Source: Candidatus Bathyarchaeota archaeon (GTDB lineage: Archaea; Thermoproteota; Bathyarchaeia; Bathyarchaeales; Bathyarchaeaceae). Taken from it: a stretch of DNA of 14,871 nucleotides. This document shows positions 1 through 6,322 of the stretch, one piece after another (the stretch's first letter is position 1; each line of letters starts with the position of its first letter). The DNA is taken from positions 1 to 14,871 of the forward strand of contig JACUTO010000023.1 in NCBI GenBank assembly GCA_014859755.1, in the 5' to 3' direction. The position numbers and the translations under genes were made by a program. The notes beneath the pieces are model-generated. The model was not told the origin of the DNA and searched no databases. It saw only the letters and a program-made list of their open reading frames with translations.

Positions 1-675
1 CCTTCAGCCCTCGCCTTAACCGCCTTCCAGTTTTTCATGTTCGCCCCAGAATCACTGTACACTTACGTTCTGTCTTTCGCAATAACCTCAGCCTTAGCCC
101 TAGCCCTCTTCTACGCCGGAGCCTTCGGGGGAGCAGACGCCAAGGCCCTGATTTGTCTTTCCCTAGCCTTGCCTACCTATCCCATGCATCTTCTTCAACA
201 ATCCTGGTTTGTTTCTCCCCTTTTTCCCGTCACCGTGTTCACCAACGGTGTTCTTTTGGCAGCCGTGAGCGTGGTCTACGCTCTCTTCCGCAACTTTCTC
301 TGGAAGAGTAAAACAAAGAAGGGTATCTTTGAGGGGTTGGAGAAGGAATCTGTTGGTCGCAAGATTCTGACGCTTCTCTGTGGTTACAAGGTGAAGATTG
401 CTGAGCTGGGAAAAAAGGAGCATTTATACCCCCTTGAAGACGTCTATGTGAACGAAACAGGAGAAAGCAGAAGAAAGTTACTTGTATTTCCGAAAGATGA
501 AGAGAGAGAAGAGATTGTTGCAAGAATCTTAGGAGCTGTAGATGAAGGAGAACTTGAAGACGAGGTGTGGGCAACCCCTGGTTTACCCATGCTCATTTTC
601 ATCACAGCTGGCTTAATTGTTGCCCTTGCTTTTGGAGACATTGTGTGGATTCTTCTTCGCTTAGTTTTGGCTTGA
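1..675 (+). CDS. Archaeal type IV prepilin/preflagellin peptidase (A24 family), 3' part; 5' end outside window
   Basis: The reading frame is open from base 1, so only the last 224 residues are visible and the gene starts upstream. A hydrophobic stretch leads into GAFGGADAKAL (about residues 40-50). This is the GxGD-like motif carrying the second catalytic aspartate of A24 aspartyl peptidases (FlaK/PibD type). The first catalytic Asp lies outside the window. More membrane segments follow, then a soluble stretch (about 95-185) and a final span beginning TPGLPMLIF, the arrangement of the archaeal A24 C-terminal domain. These membrane enzymes remove the class III signal peptide from archaellins and type IV pilins before assembly. 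The client pilins are not in view. It is convergent with vapC. A decayed copy of its last ~28 codons lies at 1551-1635. Family call is firm; which pilus system it serves is unknown. Confidence 0.85.
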   Translation, partial: PSALALTAFQFFMFAPESLYTYVLSFAITSALALALFYAGAFGGADAKALICLSLALPTYPMHLLQQSWFVSPLFPVTVFTNGVLLAAVSVVYALFRNFLWKSKTKKGIFEGLEKESVGRKILTLLCGYKVKIAELGKKEHLYPLEDVYVNETGESRRKLLVFPKDEEREEIVARILGAVDEGELEDEVWATPGLPMLIFITAGLIVALAFGDIVWILLRLVLA

Positions 676-705
676 AATGATAGGAACAGACTGTAACATT
701 GCTGG

Positions 706-720
706 TTAACTTTTTAATTT
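706..720 (+). terminator. T-rich stretch after the peptidase gene
   Basis: Two T-runs (TTTTT and TTT around AA) lie 30-45 nt after the stop codon, in the short gap before the convergent vapC. Archaeal RNA polymerase commonly terminates on U-tracts without a hairpin, and no strong stem precedes this one. It is a plausible but weak terminator. Confidence 0.35.
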
Positions 721-1134
721 CTACATTTCACGCGGGTCGATCCTCGTAATCCCCGGTATTGCATCGAACACGGCATCTGTTGAGATTATTGAATGGTCTG
801 GAACTTGATTTAAGGCTGTTGCAGCATAATATGCGTCAAAAATTGATTCTATTTTATATTGCTTCATTAGTGTGAGGGCTAGGAGGTCAATTTCGTATGT
901 TGTTTCGGTGAATGTTAAGTTTTTTATCGCCGTTAGGGCGGCTACTCTTGAGATGTATTCGTCGATGGAAACTCCCTCTTCTTTAGAAACATAATACAGC
1001 TCATGGATAGACTCCCTTGAAGCATATACTGTGCCAAGCTCTCCCTTCATAATCCTTGAGACGACATTGTACGCGGTGGTCTTGAGCCAATCCTCCTTTT
1101 TCACGTATGCGTAAAGCATGTCGGTTTCAATCAT
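721..1134 (-). CDS. vapC: PIN-domain toxin, VapC-like ribonuclease
   Basis: This 137-residue protein has PIN-domain architecture. The acidic residues expected to bind Mg/Mn are D5 (IETDML), E45 (IHELYY), D100 (IFDAYYAA) and D120 (STDAVFD). VapC proteins are endoribonucleases that cut tRNA or rRNA when their antitoxin is degraded. The start was set at the ATG at 1134 rather than an upstream in-frame ATG, because the upstream antitoxin stop overlaps it as TGATG and residues before MIETD look like vapB read in another frame. Co-translation with vapB is expected. The gene lies tail to tail with the peptidase gene. The N-terminal motif IETDMLYAY differs from the more usual 'lDTn' form but keeps the aspartate. 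Confidence 0.85.
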   Translation of the reverse strand: MIETDMLYAYVKKEDWLKTTAYNVVSRIMKGELGTVYASRESIHELYYVSKEEGVSIDEYISRVAALTAIKNLTFTETTYEIDLLALTLMKQYKIESIFDAYYAATALNQVPDHSIISTDAVFDAIPGITRIDPREM

Positions 1135-1382
1135 CAAAGCTGTTTTCTCCTTTTCGCGCGTTTCACGGCATCTTCCTTGGCAGCCTTCTCGGCTAAGGCT
1201 TTCAGCTCCTTTTTGTCTTGTTGGGAGGTTAGCCACTCTCTTGCTTGCTCATACGGGGCTGTTGGAAGAGGAATTGCGACGAAAAATGTGCCAGCTGGTA
1301 TAATTATGGCCCTTGTTTTCTTGACACCAAATTCTTTTGGGATAGTCATTCTTCCTCTATCGTCGACTGTCACTATAGTCAT
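1134..1382 (-). CDS. vapB: AbrB/SpoVT-type antitoxin, VapB-like
   Basis: An 82-residue protein. Residues 1-45 form a swapped-hairpin AbrB DNA-binding domain (VTVDDRGRMTIPKEFG, then RAIIIPAG). The C-terminal half is charged and helical, ending in a Lys/Arg-rich tail, as expected for the part that wraps the toxin. The ATG at 1382 was chosen over an upstream in-frame start because it opens exactly at the AbrB beta strand and sits about 35 nt after a TATA-like box. Its stop overlaps the vapC start by one base. Autorepression of the vapBC promoter by the AbrB domain is typical of the family; this is inference here. It lies between the peptidase 3' end and a relic of that same 3' end. Confidence 0.85.
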   Translation of the reverse strand: MTIVTVDDRGRMTIPKEFGVKKTRAIIIPAGTFFVAIPLPTAPYEQAREWLTSQQDKKELKALAEKAAKEDAVKRAKRRKQL

Positions 1383-1411
1383 GTTTATCCCACATATTTG
1401 AAAATAACCCA

Positions 1412-1424
1412 CAAATATAAATTT
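1412..1424 (-). promoter_or_regulatory. TATA-like box for vapBC
   Basis: On the minus strand the sequence reads AAAATTTATATTTG, an A/T-rich archaeal TATA box about 30-35 nt ahead of the vapB ATG, with A-rich sequence (GTAAAA) at the BRE position. No strong SD site precedes the ATG, so a very short or leaderless transcript is likely. Confidence 0.5.
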
Positions 1425-1550
1425 TACCCAAAAAATCACTCTGAATTTTTGAGAACAAATCTGCTAGAAAGCGATTCCAACATTGTAAATGTGAATCCGG
1501 CGATTGCAAAAAGCTCAGCAGAAATAAAACACAAATACAAAATTAGACAC

Positions 1551-1635
1551 ATGTTATTTTGTTATGGCTGGCTTAATCGTTGCCCCAGCCTACAGAGACA
1601 TCATGTGGGTTGCGCTTAGCTCTGTTTTGAAGTAA
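1551..1635 (+). pseudogene. Decayed copy of the 3' end of the A24 peptidase gene
   Basis: Bases 1564-1635 align without gaps to 604-675, the last 24 codons of the peptidase: 50 of 72 bases match and the stop falls at the same place (TAA for TGA). Translated in that frame it reads MAGLIVAPAYRDIMW..., against TAGLIVALAFGDIVW... in the intact gene; 13 of 23 residues agree and many changes are at third positions. Upstream, CATG-TTATTTT at 1550-1560 still matches CATGCTCATTTT, but with a 2-nt length difference, and the frame is closed by a TAA at 1525. The rest of the copy is not recognisable. It is too short to be a working gene and is best read as the remnant of a second peptidase gene or a partial duplication. 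Confidence 0.7.
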
Positions 1636-1839
1636 AAATGTAGAGATGAATCAAATTTCGCGCGCGCAAGCTCAAGTTTTTAGATGGTCAGAATTTGCCT
1701 TTTCTATCCTTCCATCCTAAAAAGGTGATTTTTGGGCGAGAGTGGATGTTAGTCTCAGTCTTGTTATCTGTAATCGTTATTCACGGTTCATAAGGGATAA
1801 ATGCTCTCAAATGCTTGGTAATCATTAGTAGAACCGAAC

Positions 1840-1844
1840 GGAGG
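1840..1844 (+). promoter_or_regulatory. Shine-Dalgarno GGAGG for the 1856 gene
   Basis: GGAGG lies 11 nt ahead of the ATG at 1856. An ATG at 1851 is closer but is in another, quickly closed frame, so the motif supports the 1856 start. Confidence 0.6.
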
Positions 1845-1855
1845 TTGGAAATGGT

Positions 1856-2167
1856 ATGCCGGAATATCTGCTTCTTCTCAAACTTGACAAAAACAAATTG
1901 TTAGAAACAATAGATACCTTGAGAAAACTTCCCAAGAAACCGCATTCGGGAGTTGACTTGGAACACACGATGAACATCTTCGGAACCTGGCACGTAGCTG
2001 TCTGGTTCAGCTCCGACAACTCTACCCACGCCATAGACTTCATAAACAATAAAATAGGTCAGATTCCAGGCGTGGTTGACGCCTTCCCAGTAGCTACTTT
2101 CCCCCATATGGGACCCACCAAAGAAAACCCTAGAGAAAACAGAGAAGAAAGTGAAGAAAGCGCCTGA
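1856..2167 (+). CDS. Small ferredoxin-like-fold protein (GYD or stand-alone Lrp/AsnC ligand-domain-like)
   Basis: This 103-residue soluble protein has a beta-alpha-beta pattern: strand PEYLLLLKL, helix ~13-27, strand NIFGTWHVAVWF (~40-52), helix DNSTHAIDFINNKIGQ, and the closing PGVVDAFPVATF. That order and the 'G.wh.avw...d...a..fi...i..ipGV' pattern resemble dimeric alpha/beta-barrel proteins such as the GYD family and the ligand-binding (RAM) half of Lrp/AsnC regulators. No helix-turn-helix is present, so it is not a complete regulator. The last ~20 residues are rich in Glu, Arg and Asn and probably disordered. It stands alone on the plus strand with its own SD. Such proteins often bind small effectors, but no ligand can be named from the sequence. 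Confidence 0.6.
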   Translation: MPEYLLLLKLDKNKLLETIDTLRKLPKKPHSGVDLEHTMNIFGTWHVAVWFSSDNSTHAIDFINNKIGQIPGVVDAFPVATFPHMGPTKENPRENREESEESA

Positions 2168-2272
2168 TTCATGCCGATGCGTGCGCGCAAGGATTCGAAG
2201 ACAAAAGAATTGCTTTACGCGCGCAGAGAATTTTGAAGGTTGACGTAGCTTGTGGCGCGCGCATCTATTTTC

Positions 2273-2725
2273 TTACTCATAATTCATCACCTCTCTAATT
2301 CTTCTAATTTCATTCACAACTTCTTTTCTAGTGTTATAGATTCTGGCCACCGTGTTTAACCAAGGATGACCTTTTAGGTAGGCTAGCACCAGAGTAGGTT
2401 TTTGTAGAACGTATCCGGAATAGAATATTTCCATGATAGTACCTATAGACGGATAGGGTAATACAGCAATTAACACGTCACAATTTCTAATTGCCTCTAG
2501 GTTTCTTTCCACTATTTCTTCACTCTTTCTCTTCTCTTCCATCGAGTATGGTCTTAGCTTTCCTCTATCGAACAGAGCAATACCTTTTCTCTTGCGTGCG
2601 CGCACATCGTAGAAGGGATTATAGATTCTAACACGAAGTTTTTCCTCTAGTTCTTTAGCCCATTCTTTAATTTCATGCCTTAGACCCAGTGGATGACTCA
2701 GATAGATTTTCAATCTCCTTCTCAC
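2273..2725 (-). CDS. Nucleoside 2-deoxyribosyltransferase-like protein
   Basis: A 150-residue protein with a Rossmann-like NDT fold: strand KIYLSHP at 6-11, helix ~17-30, strand/loop RIYNPFYD (33-40), an Ile/Glu-rich helix ending in RNLEAIRNCDVLIAVLP (74-90), then PSIGTIMEIFYSGY (92-105). E99 in GTIME sits where these enzymes carry the catalytic glutamate, and D83 is in the usual 'CDvliavl' strand. NDT enzymes move or hydrolyse 2-deoxyribose from nucleosides or nucleotides; relatives include DNPH1/Rcl and phage nucleotide-editing enzymes. The start is the GTG at 2725, preceded by a well-placed GAGGTG. A basic insert (RARKRK, 42-47) coincides with a GCGTGCGCGC tract. It appears to be the last gene of a three-ORF group. 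Substrate is unknown. Confidence 0.7.
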   Translation of the reverse strand: MRRRLKIYLSHPLGLRHEIKEWAKELEEKLRVRIYNPFYDVRARKRKGIALFDRGKLRPYSMEEKRKSEEIVERNLEAIRNCDVLIAVLPYPSIGTIMEIFYSGYVLQKPTLVLAYLKGHPWLNTVARIYNTRKEVVNEIRRIREVMNYE

Positions 2726-2733
2726 ATTCTACG

Positions 2734-2739
2734 CACCTC
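2734..2739 (-). promoter_or_regulatory. Shine-Dalgarno GAGGTG for the GTG start at 2725
   Basis: On the minus strand GAGGTG ends 8 nt before the GTG at 2725 and begins just after the stop of the preceding 47-codon ORF. It decides in favour of the non-ATG start, since no in-frame ATG lies nearby. Confidence 0.6.
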
Positions 2740-2741
2740 TG

Positions 2742-2885
2742 TTAATCAAACCTCACATAAAAAAGAGGTGTCACATGATTCATCGCAAGAACCGCGCGCG
2801 TAGCAAGCTGTAACAGAGTTTCTGAAGAAGCGAACTTTAGCCTTGGCTGTGCGTTCTCCTCAATCTTCCCTTCTTTTCTATACAT
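2742..2885 (-). CDS. Possible small protein, 47 residues, unknown function
   Basis: An ATG at 2885 opens two bases after the stop of the preceding 48-residue ORF and runs to a TAA at 2742, 16 nt before the deoxyribosyltransferase-like gene. The product begins MYRKEGKIEENAQPRLK and continues with a mildly hydrophobic helix (LLQLATRAVLAM). No motif is recognised. The tight spacing on both sides is the main argument that it is translated; no clear SD precedes it, so coupling to the upstream ORF would be needed. A CG tract (2793-2800) lies inside it. It could equally be untranslated spacer. Confidence 0.3.
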   Translation of the reverse strand: MYRKEGKIEENAQPRLKFASSETLLQLATRAVLAMNHVTPLFYVRFD

Positions 2886-2887
2886 AT

Positions 2888-3034
2888 TTATTTACGCGTG
2901 CGCCACGTTTCTCCAACCTCGATTTGCCCAAGCCTCTCCAGAACCTCTTCGAGCTCGGCCCTAATCTCTTCAATCCTCTTCTCAACCTCGCTTTTGCGCG
3001 CACATTCTTTGTGTTTACATTTCTGGTTTAACAT
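2888..3034 (-). CDS. Small Cys/His and coiled-coil protein, 48 residues, unknown function
   Basis: The ATG at 3034 is preceded in frame by a TAA three codons back, which fixes the start. The product opens with C-x-H-x-x-C (C6, H8, C11 in KCKHKECARK), a possible partial metal site, then a strongly charged helix (VEKRIEEIRAELEEVLERL, ~17-35) with heptad-like leucines and isoleucines. It ends with GETWRTRK. A TATA box sits 26 nt upstream of the ATG with no SD at normal distance, which suggests a leaderless transcript. It would be the first gene of a group with the 47-residue ORF and the deoxyribosyltransferase-like gene. The helix composition and TATA placement support it; no family is recognised. 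Confidence 0.5.
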   Translation of the reverse strand: MLNQKCKHKECARKSEVEKRIEEIRAELEEVLERLGQIEVGETWRTRK

Positions 3035-3055
3035 TGCGGATTAACGTTGACTCCA

Positions 3056-3063
3056 ATATTTAA
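3056..3063 (-). promoter_or_regulatory. TATA box for the 3034-2273 gene group
   Basis: The minus strand reads CATATTAAATATTGG, with TTAAATAT centred 26 nt before the ATG at 3034. This places transcription start at or next to the start codon. Confidence 0.5.
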
Positions 3064-3281
3064 TATGAGTTATGAATTGTAAATCCATTTCAAAAATCCG
3101 TCAGCTTAACCTCCCCTCTTTTTTCTATGCTTCGGTGTATAATCCAAGATAACATGCGCGCGCGAACTTGTATTGACAGACAAACGTCCTACATTAGTAC
3201 TGTCGGAGGCACCCTCGTAGAGTTTCTCGTGGGAAAGCAGCCGCCAGAACCTAACCTCCCAATTTTTGAGTATCGCTATTC

Positions 3282-3295
3282 TAAAAATCAAAAAT
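3282..3295 (-). terminator. U-rich terminator after nuoI
   Basis: On the minus strand GATTTTTGATTTTTA begins 20 nt after the nuoI stop. Two runs of five T with no stem is the usual archaeal intrinsic signal, and it probably ends the nuoABCDHI transcript. Confidence 0.5.
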
Positions 3296-3314
3296 CGTTT
3301 CATGACAAAGATTT

Positions 3315-3683
3315 TTACCTGATCGGGATAGGTTTTTCACTAGCCTTTTCTTCTCTCTTGAACTCTGTGATCATTCCAGCTCGATCGTAACTGGTTAATT
3401 CATACTCCTCAGTCATTGTGATTGCGTTTACAGGGCAAACCTCCTCGCATTGCCCACAGAATAGGCATCGATCAAGGTGATGCTTAAACTCCGCTTCTAG
3501 TCCCTTACCAGTCATTTCAATGGCTTCAGAAGGACAGACTTTATAGCAAAGTTCGCACCCAGTGCACCGTTTCATGTCCCAGACAGGTCTTCCTCTAAAG
3601 CCCTTAAAAGGAGGTTTTTTTTCAAACGGATACTTTGAGGTGGCAGGTCTCCTGAGCAGATGCTTGAGCAGTTCTCTCACCAT
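3315..3683 (-). CDS. nuoI: NuoI-like 2x[4Fe-4S] ferredoxin subunit
   Basis: A 122-residue protein with two cluster-binding motifs: C40, C43, C46 and C50 (CTGCELCYKVCP), and C73, C76, C79 and C83 (CLFCGQCEEVCP). The N-terminal ~35 residues are the amphipathic KPPFKGFRGRP segment typical of NuoI and related hydrogenase subunits, which lies on the membrane. It passes electrons between the donor (probably ferredoxin, as no NuoEFG or FpoF is nearby) and the proximal cluster in NuoB. A TTG at 3713 would extend it by ten residues into nuoH. The ATG at 3683 is preferred because MVRELL begins the family-like region and an AGGA lies upstream. It is the last gene of the nuoABCDHI unit, followed by a U-rich terminator. 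Confidence 0.9.
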   Translation of the reverse strand: MVRELLKHLLRRPATSKYPFEKKPPFKGFRGRPVWDMKRCTGCELCYKVCPSEAIEMTGKGLEAEFKHHLDRCLFCGQCEEVCPVNAITMTEEYELTSYDRAGMITEFKREEKASEKPIPIR

Positions 3684-3696
3684 CGCCAAGTTCCTA

Positions 3697-4662
3697 TCAC
3701 CGTCCCAAAACAAGCTGAATCAGTATCATTTGAAGAATGGCTAGGGGCAGCAGGTACTTCCACGCTCCAGCAATCATCTGGTCGATACGGAATCGAGCGA
3801 ATAGCGCCCGTAAGGTCGTCAGAAGCACAACTGCAAGCGTTGTCTTGAGGAGGAAAAACCCAGTAGCCAGAATTGGTAATGAACTGTTTGGACCGCCCAA
3901 GAACAACGAGGTAATCAGCGACGCGGCGAGCACGAGCTCTACGTCTTTTCCAAGTCGAATCAATGCCAGCTTCCTGCCGCTAAATTCGGTGAACCAACCA
4001 GCTACGATCTCTGTTCCTGCCTCTGGGATGTCGAACGGGATAAACTCTAACTCCGCTAGCAGGCAAAGCACGAATATGACAAAGCCGAGGGGTTGAAGCC
4101 AGATGAACCAAGCCGCGTTGTGAGACTGCCAACCCACGATCTGACTGATGGACAAGGTTCTAGTTGCAATTGCTGGACCAACCATTACAAGAGTCATGGG
4201 AATCTCGTATCCAAGCATCTGGAAAGCCGCTCTCACGCCCCCGATCGTGCTAAACCTGTTTACTGAGCTCCAGCCAGCGATGAAAACGGTTATGGCTATC
4301 AAGGTGAACAAAAACATCAGAAAAATTAGGTCGCCCTCGAAGCTGATGACGGCTGTTAAACCTGCGACAGGGACGAGGAACAACGCCAAGAGAGGAAAAG
4401 AAAGGATAAAAAGTGGTGCGCAACTGAACATGAATTTGTCTGCTGCTCTTGGTGTGATGTCCTCTTTAGAGAGCAACTTAATGAAGTCCGCGAAGGGCTG
4501 AAGTAGACCTAAAGGGCCTGTGTAAAGCGGACCGTACCTGTTTTGTAGCTTGCCAAGGAACTTCCTGTCTACCCACTCATAGAAGAAGGCTAATGCTATG
4601 AGAAAGAAGAAACCAGGAAACAGGAGAATTTCTAGGAGCGCCGCTATTCCTTCTGGTACCAT
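3697..4662 (-). CDS. nuoH: NuoH-like membrane subunit
   Basis: This 321-residue protein has about eight membrane spans. Family marks are VDRKFLGKLQNRYGP (31-45, for the usual ERK..g..Q.R.GP), the charged loop after TM1 (FIKLLSKEDITPRAAD), and ELEFIPFDIPEAGTEIVAGW (204-223) with the conserved acidic residues. NuoH joins the hydrophilic electron-transfer arm to the pump modules; in complex I it forms much of the quinone cavity, and in group 4 hydrogenases the equivalent pocket transmits the redox signal. The start overlaps the nuoD end by 19 nt. In view of the hydrogenase-type NuoD, quinone binding here is doubtful. Confidence 0.93.
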   Translation of the reverse strand: MVPEGIAALLEILLFPGFFFLIALAFFYEWVDRKFLGKLQNRYGPLYTGPLGLLQPFADFIKLLSKEDITPRAADKFMFSCAPLFILSFPLLALFLVPVAGLTAVISFEGDLIFLMFLFTLIAITVFIAGWSSVNRFSTIGGVRAAFQMLGYEIPMTLVMVGPAIATRTLSISQIVGWQSHNAAWFIWLQPLGFVIFVLCLLAELEFIPFDIPEAGTEIVAGWFTEFSGRKLALIRLGKDVELVLAASLITSLFLGGPNSSLPILATGFFLLKTTLAVVLLTTLRALFARFRIDQMIAGAWKYLLPLAILQMILIQLVLGR

Positions 4663-5822
4663 TTAATCGCGTACCTCCTCAATTCTTCGCCGCTCCAAAT
4701 CCATTGCTTGCCATTGTTTACTTTAATGAATGCCATTCGGTCAGTGCAGCTGAAGCACGGATCTATTCCAGCCAAAACAATTGGTATATCAGCAATGTAT
4801 CCTCCGACGAGCATTTTACAGAGAGACGGAATATTCGCCAAGGTTGGGCTTCTGACTTTATATCGTTCTGGCTTTGTCTTTCCATTTGTTTTTGCGTAGT
4901 GGATAAGTTCTCCTCGTGGTGCCTCAACTCTGCTAACGGCTTCTCCTACAGGTATCCTTGTTGGAACCTTGATTCTAATCTTTCCGTTTGGAAGATGATC
5001 CAAGGCGTAACGTATTATGCTTATGCTTTCAACGGTTTCGTCGCATCGGACTAGAAGTCGGCTCAAAACGTCTAGTCCGTCATAGGTTATGACATTAAAT
5101 GGGATTTCATCGTATGCAACGTAGGGATCATCCGCTCTGACATCACGCTCGACTCCACTTGCACGCAAAGTTGGTCCAACCGCACAGAGTCTTAGGGCGT
5201 CTCGTGGCTTTAGTATCCCAATTCCAGTTGTTCTTTTCAAGATCGTTCGTTCGGTCATCGCGATTTTCTTGTAATAATTCATTCTTTCTTCTAGGGCGTC
5301 AAGTCCTTTCCTGATTTTTTCCATAATTTCTGGTGTTATGTCTCTTCTCACTCCTCCAATGGTGTTCATTGCGTAATGTACACGATTTCCGGAAATCAGC
5401 TCCAGCAAGTCCATAACTATTTCTCTGTCTCGCCAAAAATACATGAAAAGCGTTTCAAAACCTATTTCATGCGCAGCCCATCCAATCCAGAGGGTGTGGC
5501 TGTGGATTCTTTCAAGCTCCGCGATAATCGTTCTAATGAACCTGGCTCTAGGAGGTATTTCAACGCCTAAGATTTCCTCGATGGCTTGAGTGTAGCAGGT
5601 CGTGTGGGCGTGCGAGCATATTCCGCATATTCGTTCAATTAGATAGAGGTTTTGAATGAATGTTCGGTCTTCTGTTGCCTTTTCGATTCCTCGATGAACA
5701 TAACCAATACGTGGCTTGACACCTACAACACGTTCACCGTCAACCTCAAACATGAAATACTCAGGTTCCTTTAGAGCAGGGTGTTGTGGTCCAAATGGAA
5801 CACGAATAGTGGGATAAGACAT
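4644..5822 (-). CDS. nuoD: Group 4 [NiFe] hydrogenase large subunit in the NuoD position
   Basis: A 392-residue protein similar throughout to NuoD/49-kDa but with both [NiFe] ligand pairs: C66/C69 in ERICGICSHAH and C356/C359 in GIDPCFSCTDR. Canonical NuoD has lost these cysteines and ends at the ...DR position. Here 30 residues follow (MAFIKV...GEELRRYAI), about the length of the tail the HycI peptidase removes from E. coli HycE. The His and Tyr that position quinone in Thermus Nqo4 (H38, Y87) align with Lys18 and Gly67. It should catalyse H2 evolution or uptake and needs Hyp proteins plus an endopeptidase, none in view. The ATG at 5822 was chosen because it overlaps the nuoC stop (TGATG) with GGGAGG upstream; an in-frame start at 5906 lies inside nuoC. 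Confidence 0.92.
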   Translation of the reverse strand: MSYPTIRVPFGPQHPALKEPEYFMFEVDGERVVGVKPRIGYVHRGIEKATEDRTFIQNLYLIERICGICSHAHTTCYTQAIEEILGVEIPPRARFIRTIIAELERIHSHTLWIGWAAHEIGFETLFMYFWRDREIVMDLLELISGNRVHYAMNTIGGVRRDITPEIMEKIRKGLDALEERMNYYKKIAMTERTILKRTTGIGILKPRDALRLCAVGPTLRASGVERDVRADDPYVAYDEIPFNVITYDGLDVLSRLLVRCDETVESISIIRYALDHLPNGKIRIKVPTRIPVGEAVSRVEAPRGELIHYAKTNGKTKPERYKVRSPTLANIPSLCKMLVGGYIADIPIVLAGIDPCFSCTDRMAFIKVNNGKQWIWSGEELRRYAIKWYQKE

Positions 5823-6322
5823 CACCGCTTTCCTCCCTTCGTAACCTTCTCTTGAATTTTTTCGATCGTCCATTTCTTCCTTAACGGATAGACATCCGGT
5901 GCCCATCCCTCAGGCAAAATTATGGGAGACAAGTCTGGATGCCCCTCAAATGTGACCCCCAAGAGGTCGTGGACTTCCCGCTCATACAGTGTAGCGCCTG
6001 GTACGAGGTTGGTGATGGTTGGCAGGGCGGGTTTATCCTTCGGCACCCGAACTTTTAGCGAAAGCTCAATTGTTCCAGCACAGTTTAAATGGTAAATAAC
6101 CTCGATTTCTTCTCCAACATCAACGCCAGTTATCGTCGAAAGGTGAGAGAAGCCCATCTTTTTTGTTAAATAGCGAATTGTTTTTTCAAAGATTTTCTTG
6201 TTAATAAGAATGAAGATTCTGCGAGGACGGGGAATTTCGATTTTCAGAACGTTCTTTCCACCAGCCTTTTTCACTGTTTTAACGATCTCGTTTTCTTTCA
6301 CTATTTCCTTTGTCATTTTCAT
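5822..6322 (-). CDS. nuoC: NuoC-like subunit (30-kDa family)
   Basis: A 166-residue soluble protein. After a divergent N-terminal half it carries the family signature EREVHDLLGVTFEGHPDLSPIILPEGW (113-139) and ends with YPLRKKW and a basic tail. NuoC (also HycE-N, EchD, MbhK-like) is a cofactor-free scaffold that docks on the NuoD/NuoB/NuoI module. The start overlaps the nuoB stop as ATGA; a second ATG two codons later is possible. Its stop overlaps the nuoD start by one base. It is a separate gene here, whereas it is fused to the large subunit in HycE-type hydrogenases. Confidence 0.92.
   Translation of the reverse strand: MKMTKEIVKENEIVKTVKKAGGKNVLKIEIPRPRRIFILINKKIFEKTIRYLTKKMGFSHLSTITGVDVGEEIEVIYHLNCAGTIELSLKVRVPKDKPALPTITNLVPGATLYEREVHDLLGVTFEGHPDLSPIILPEGWAPDVYPLRKKWTIEKIQEKVTKGGKR

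Larger units (their letters stand above)
1155..3164. repeat. Cluster of alternating CG / GCGTGCGC tracts
   Basis: Runs of alternating purine-pyrimidine G/C, six to ten bases long, occur at 1155-1160, 1659-1667, 2179-2188, 2217-2225, 2255-2262, 2594-2603, 2793-2800, 2895-2903, 2995-3002 and 3156-3164. Most lie between genes or in tiny ORFs; one is inside the deoxyribosyltransferase-like gene and one in vapB. One further tract lies at 13302-13309. The 10-kb hydrogenase locus has only occasional six-base versions (near 11384 and 12170). Three tracts are followed within 0-4 nt by AAGCT (1668-1672; 2805-2809; 2247-2251 on the minus strand). The surrounding DNA is A/T-leaning, so the clustering is not simply base composition. 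Confidence 0.6.

Noticed and set aside
1245..1619. 124-codon plus-strand ORF across the vapB promoter
   Set aside because: It starts antisense inside vapB and ends in a different frame from the peptidase relic; no domain or SD.
2843..3031. 62-codon plus-strand ORF
   Set aside because: It is the complement of the charged helix encoded by the better-supported minus-strand ORF at 2888-3034; its Leu/Phe-rich sequence is a shadow of Glu/Lys codons.
3106..3303. 65-codon minus-strand ORF 11 nt after nuoI
   Set aside because: Its first codons lie in the U-rich terminator, there is no SD, the composition is not protein-like and a CG tract runs through it.
4644..5906. Longer nuoD call starting at 5906
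   Set aside because: The extra 28 residues lie wholly within nuoC in another frame; the ATG at 5822 has the TGATG overlap and an SD.
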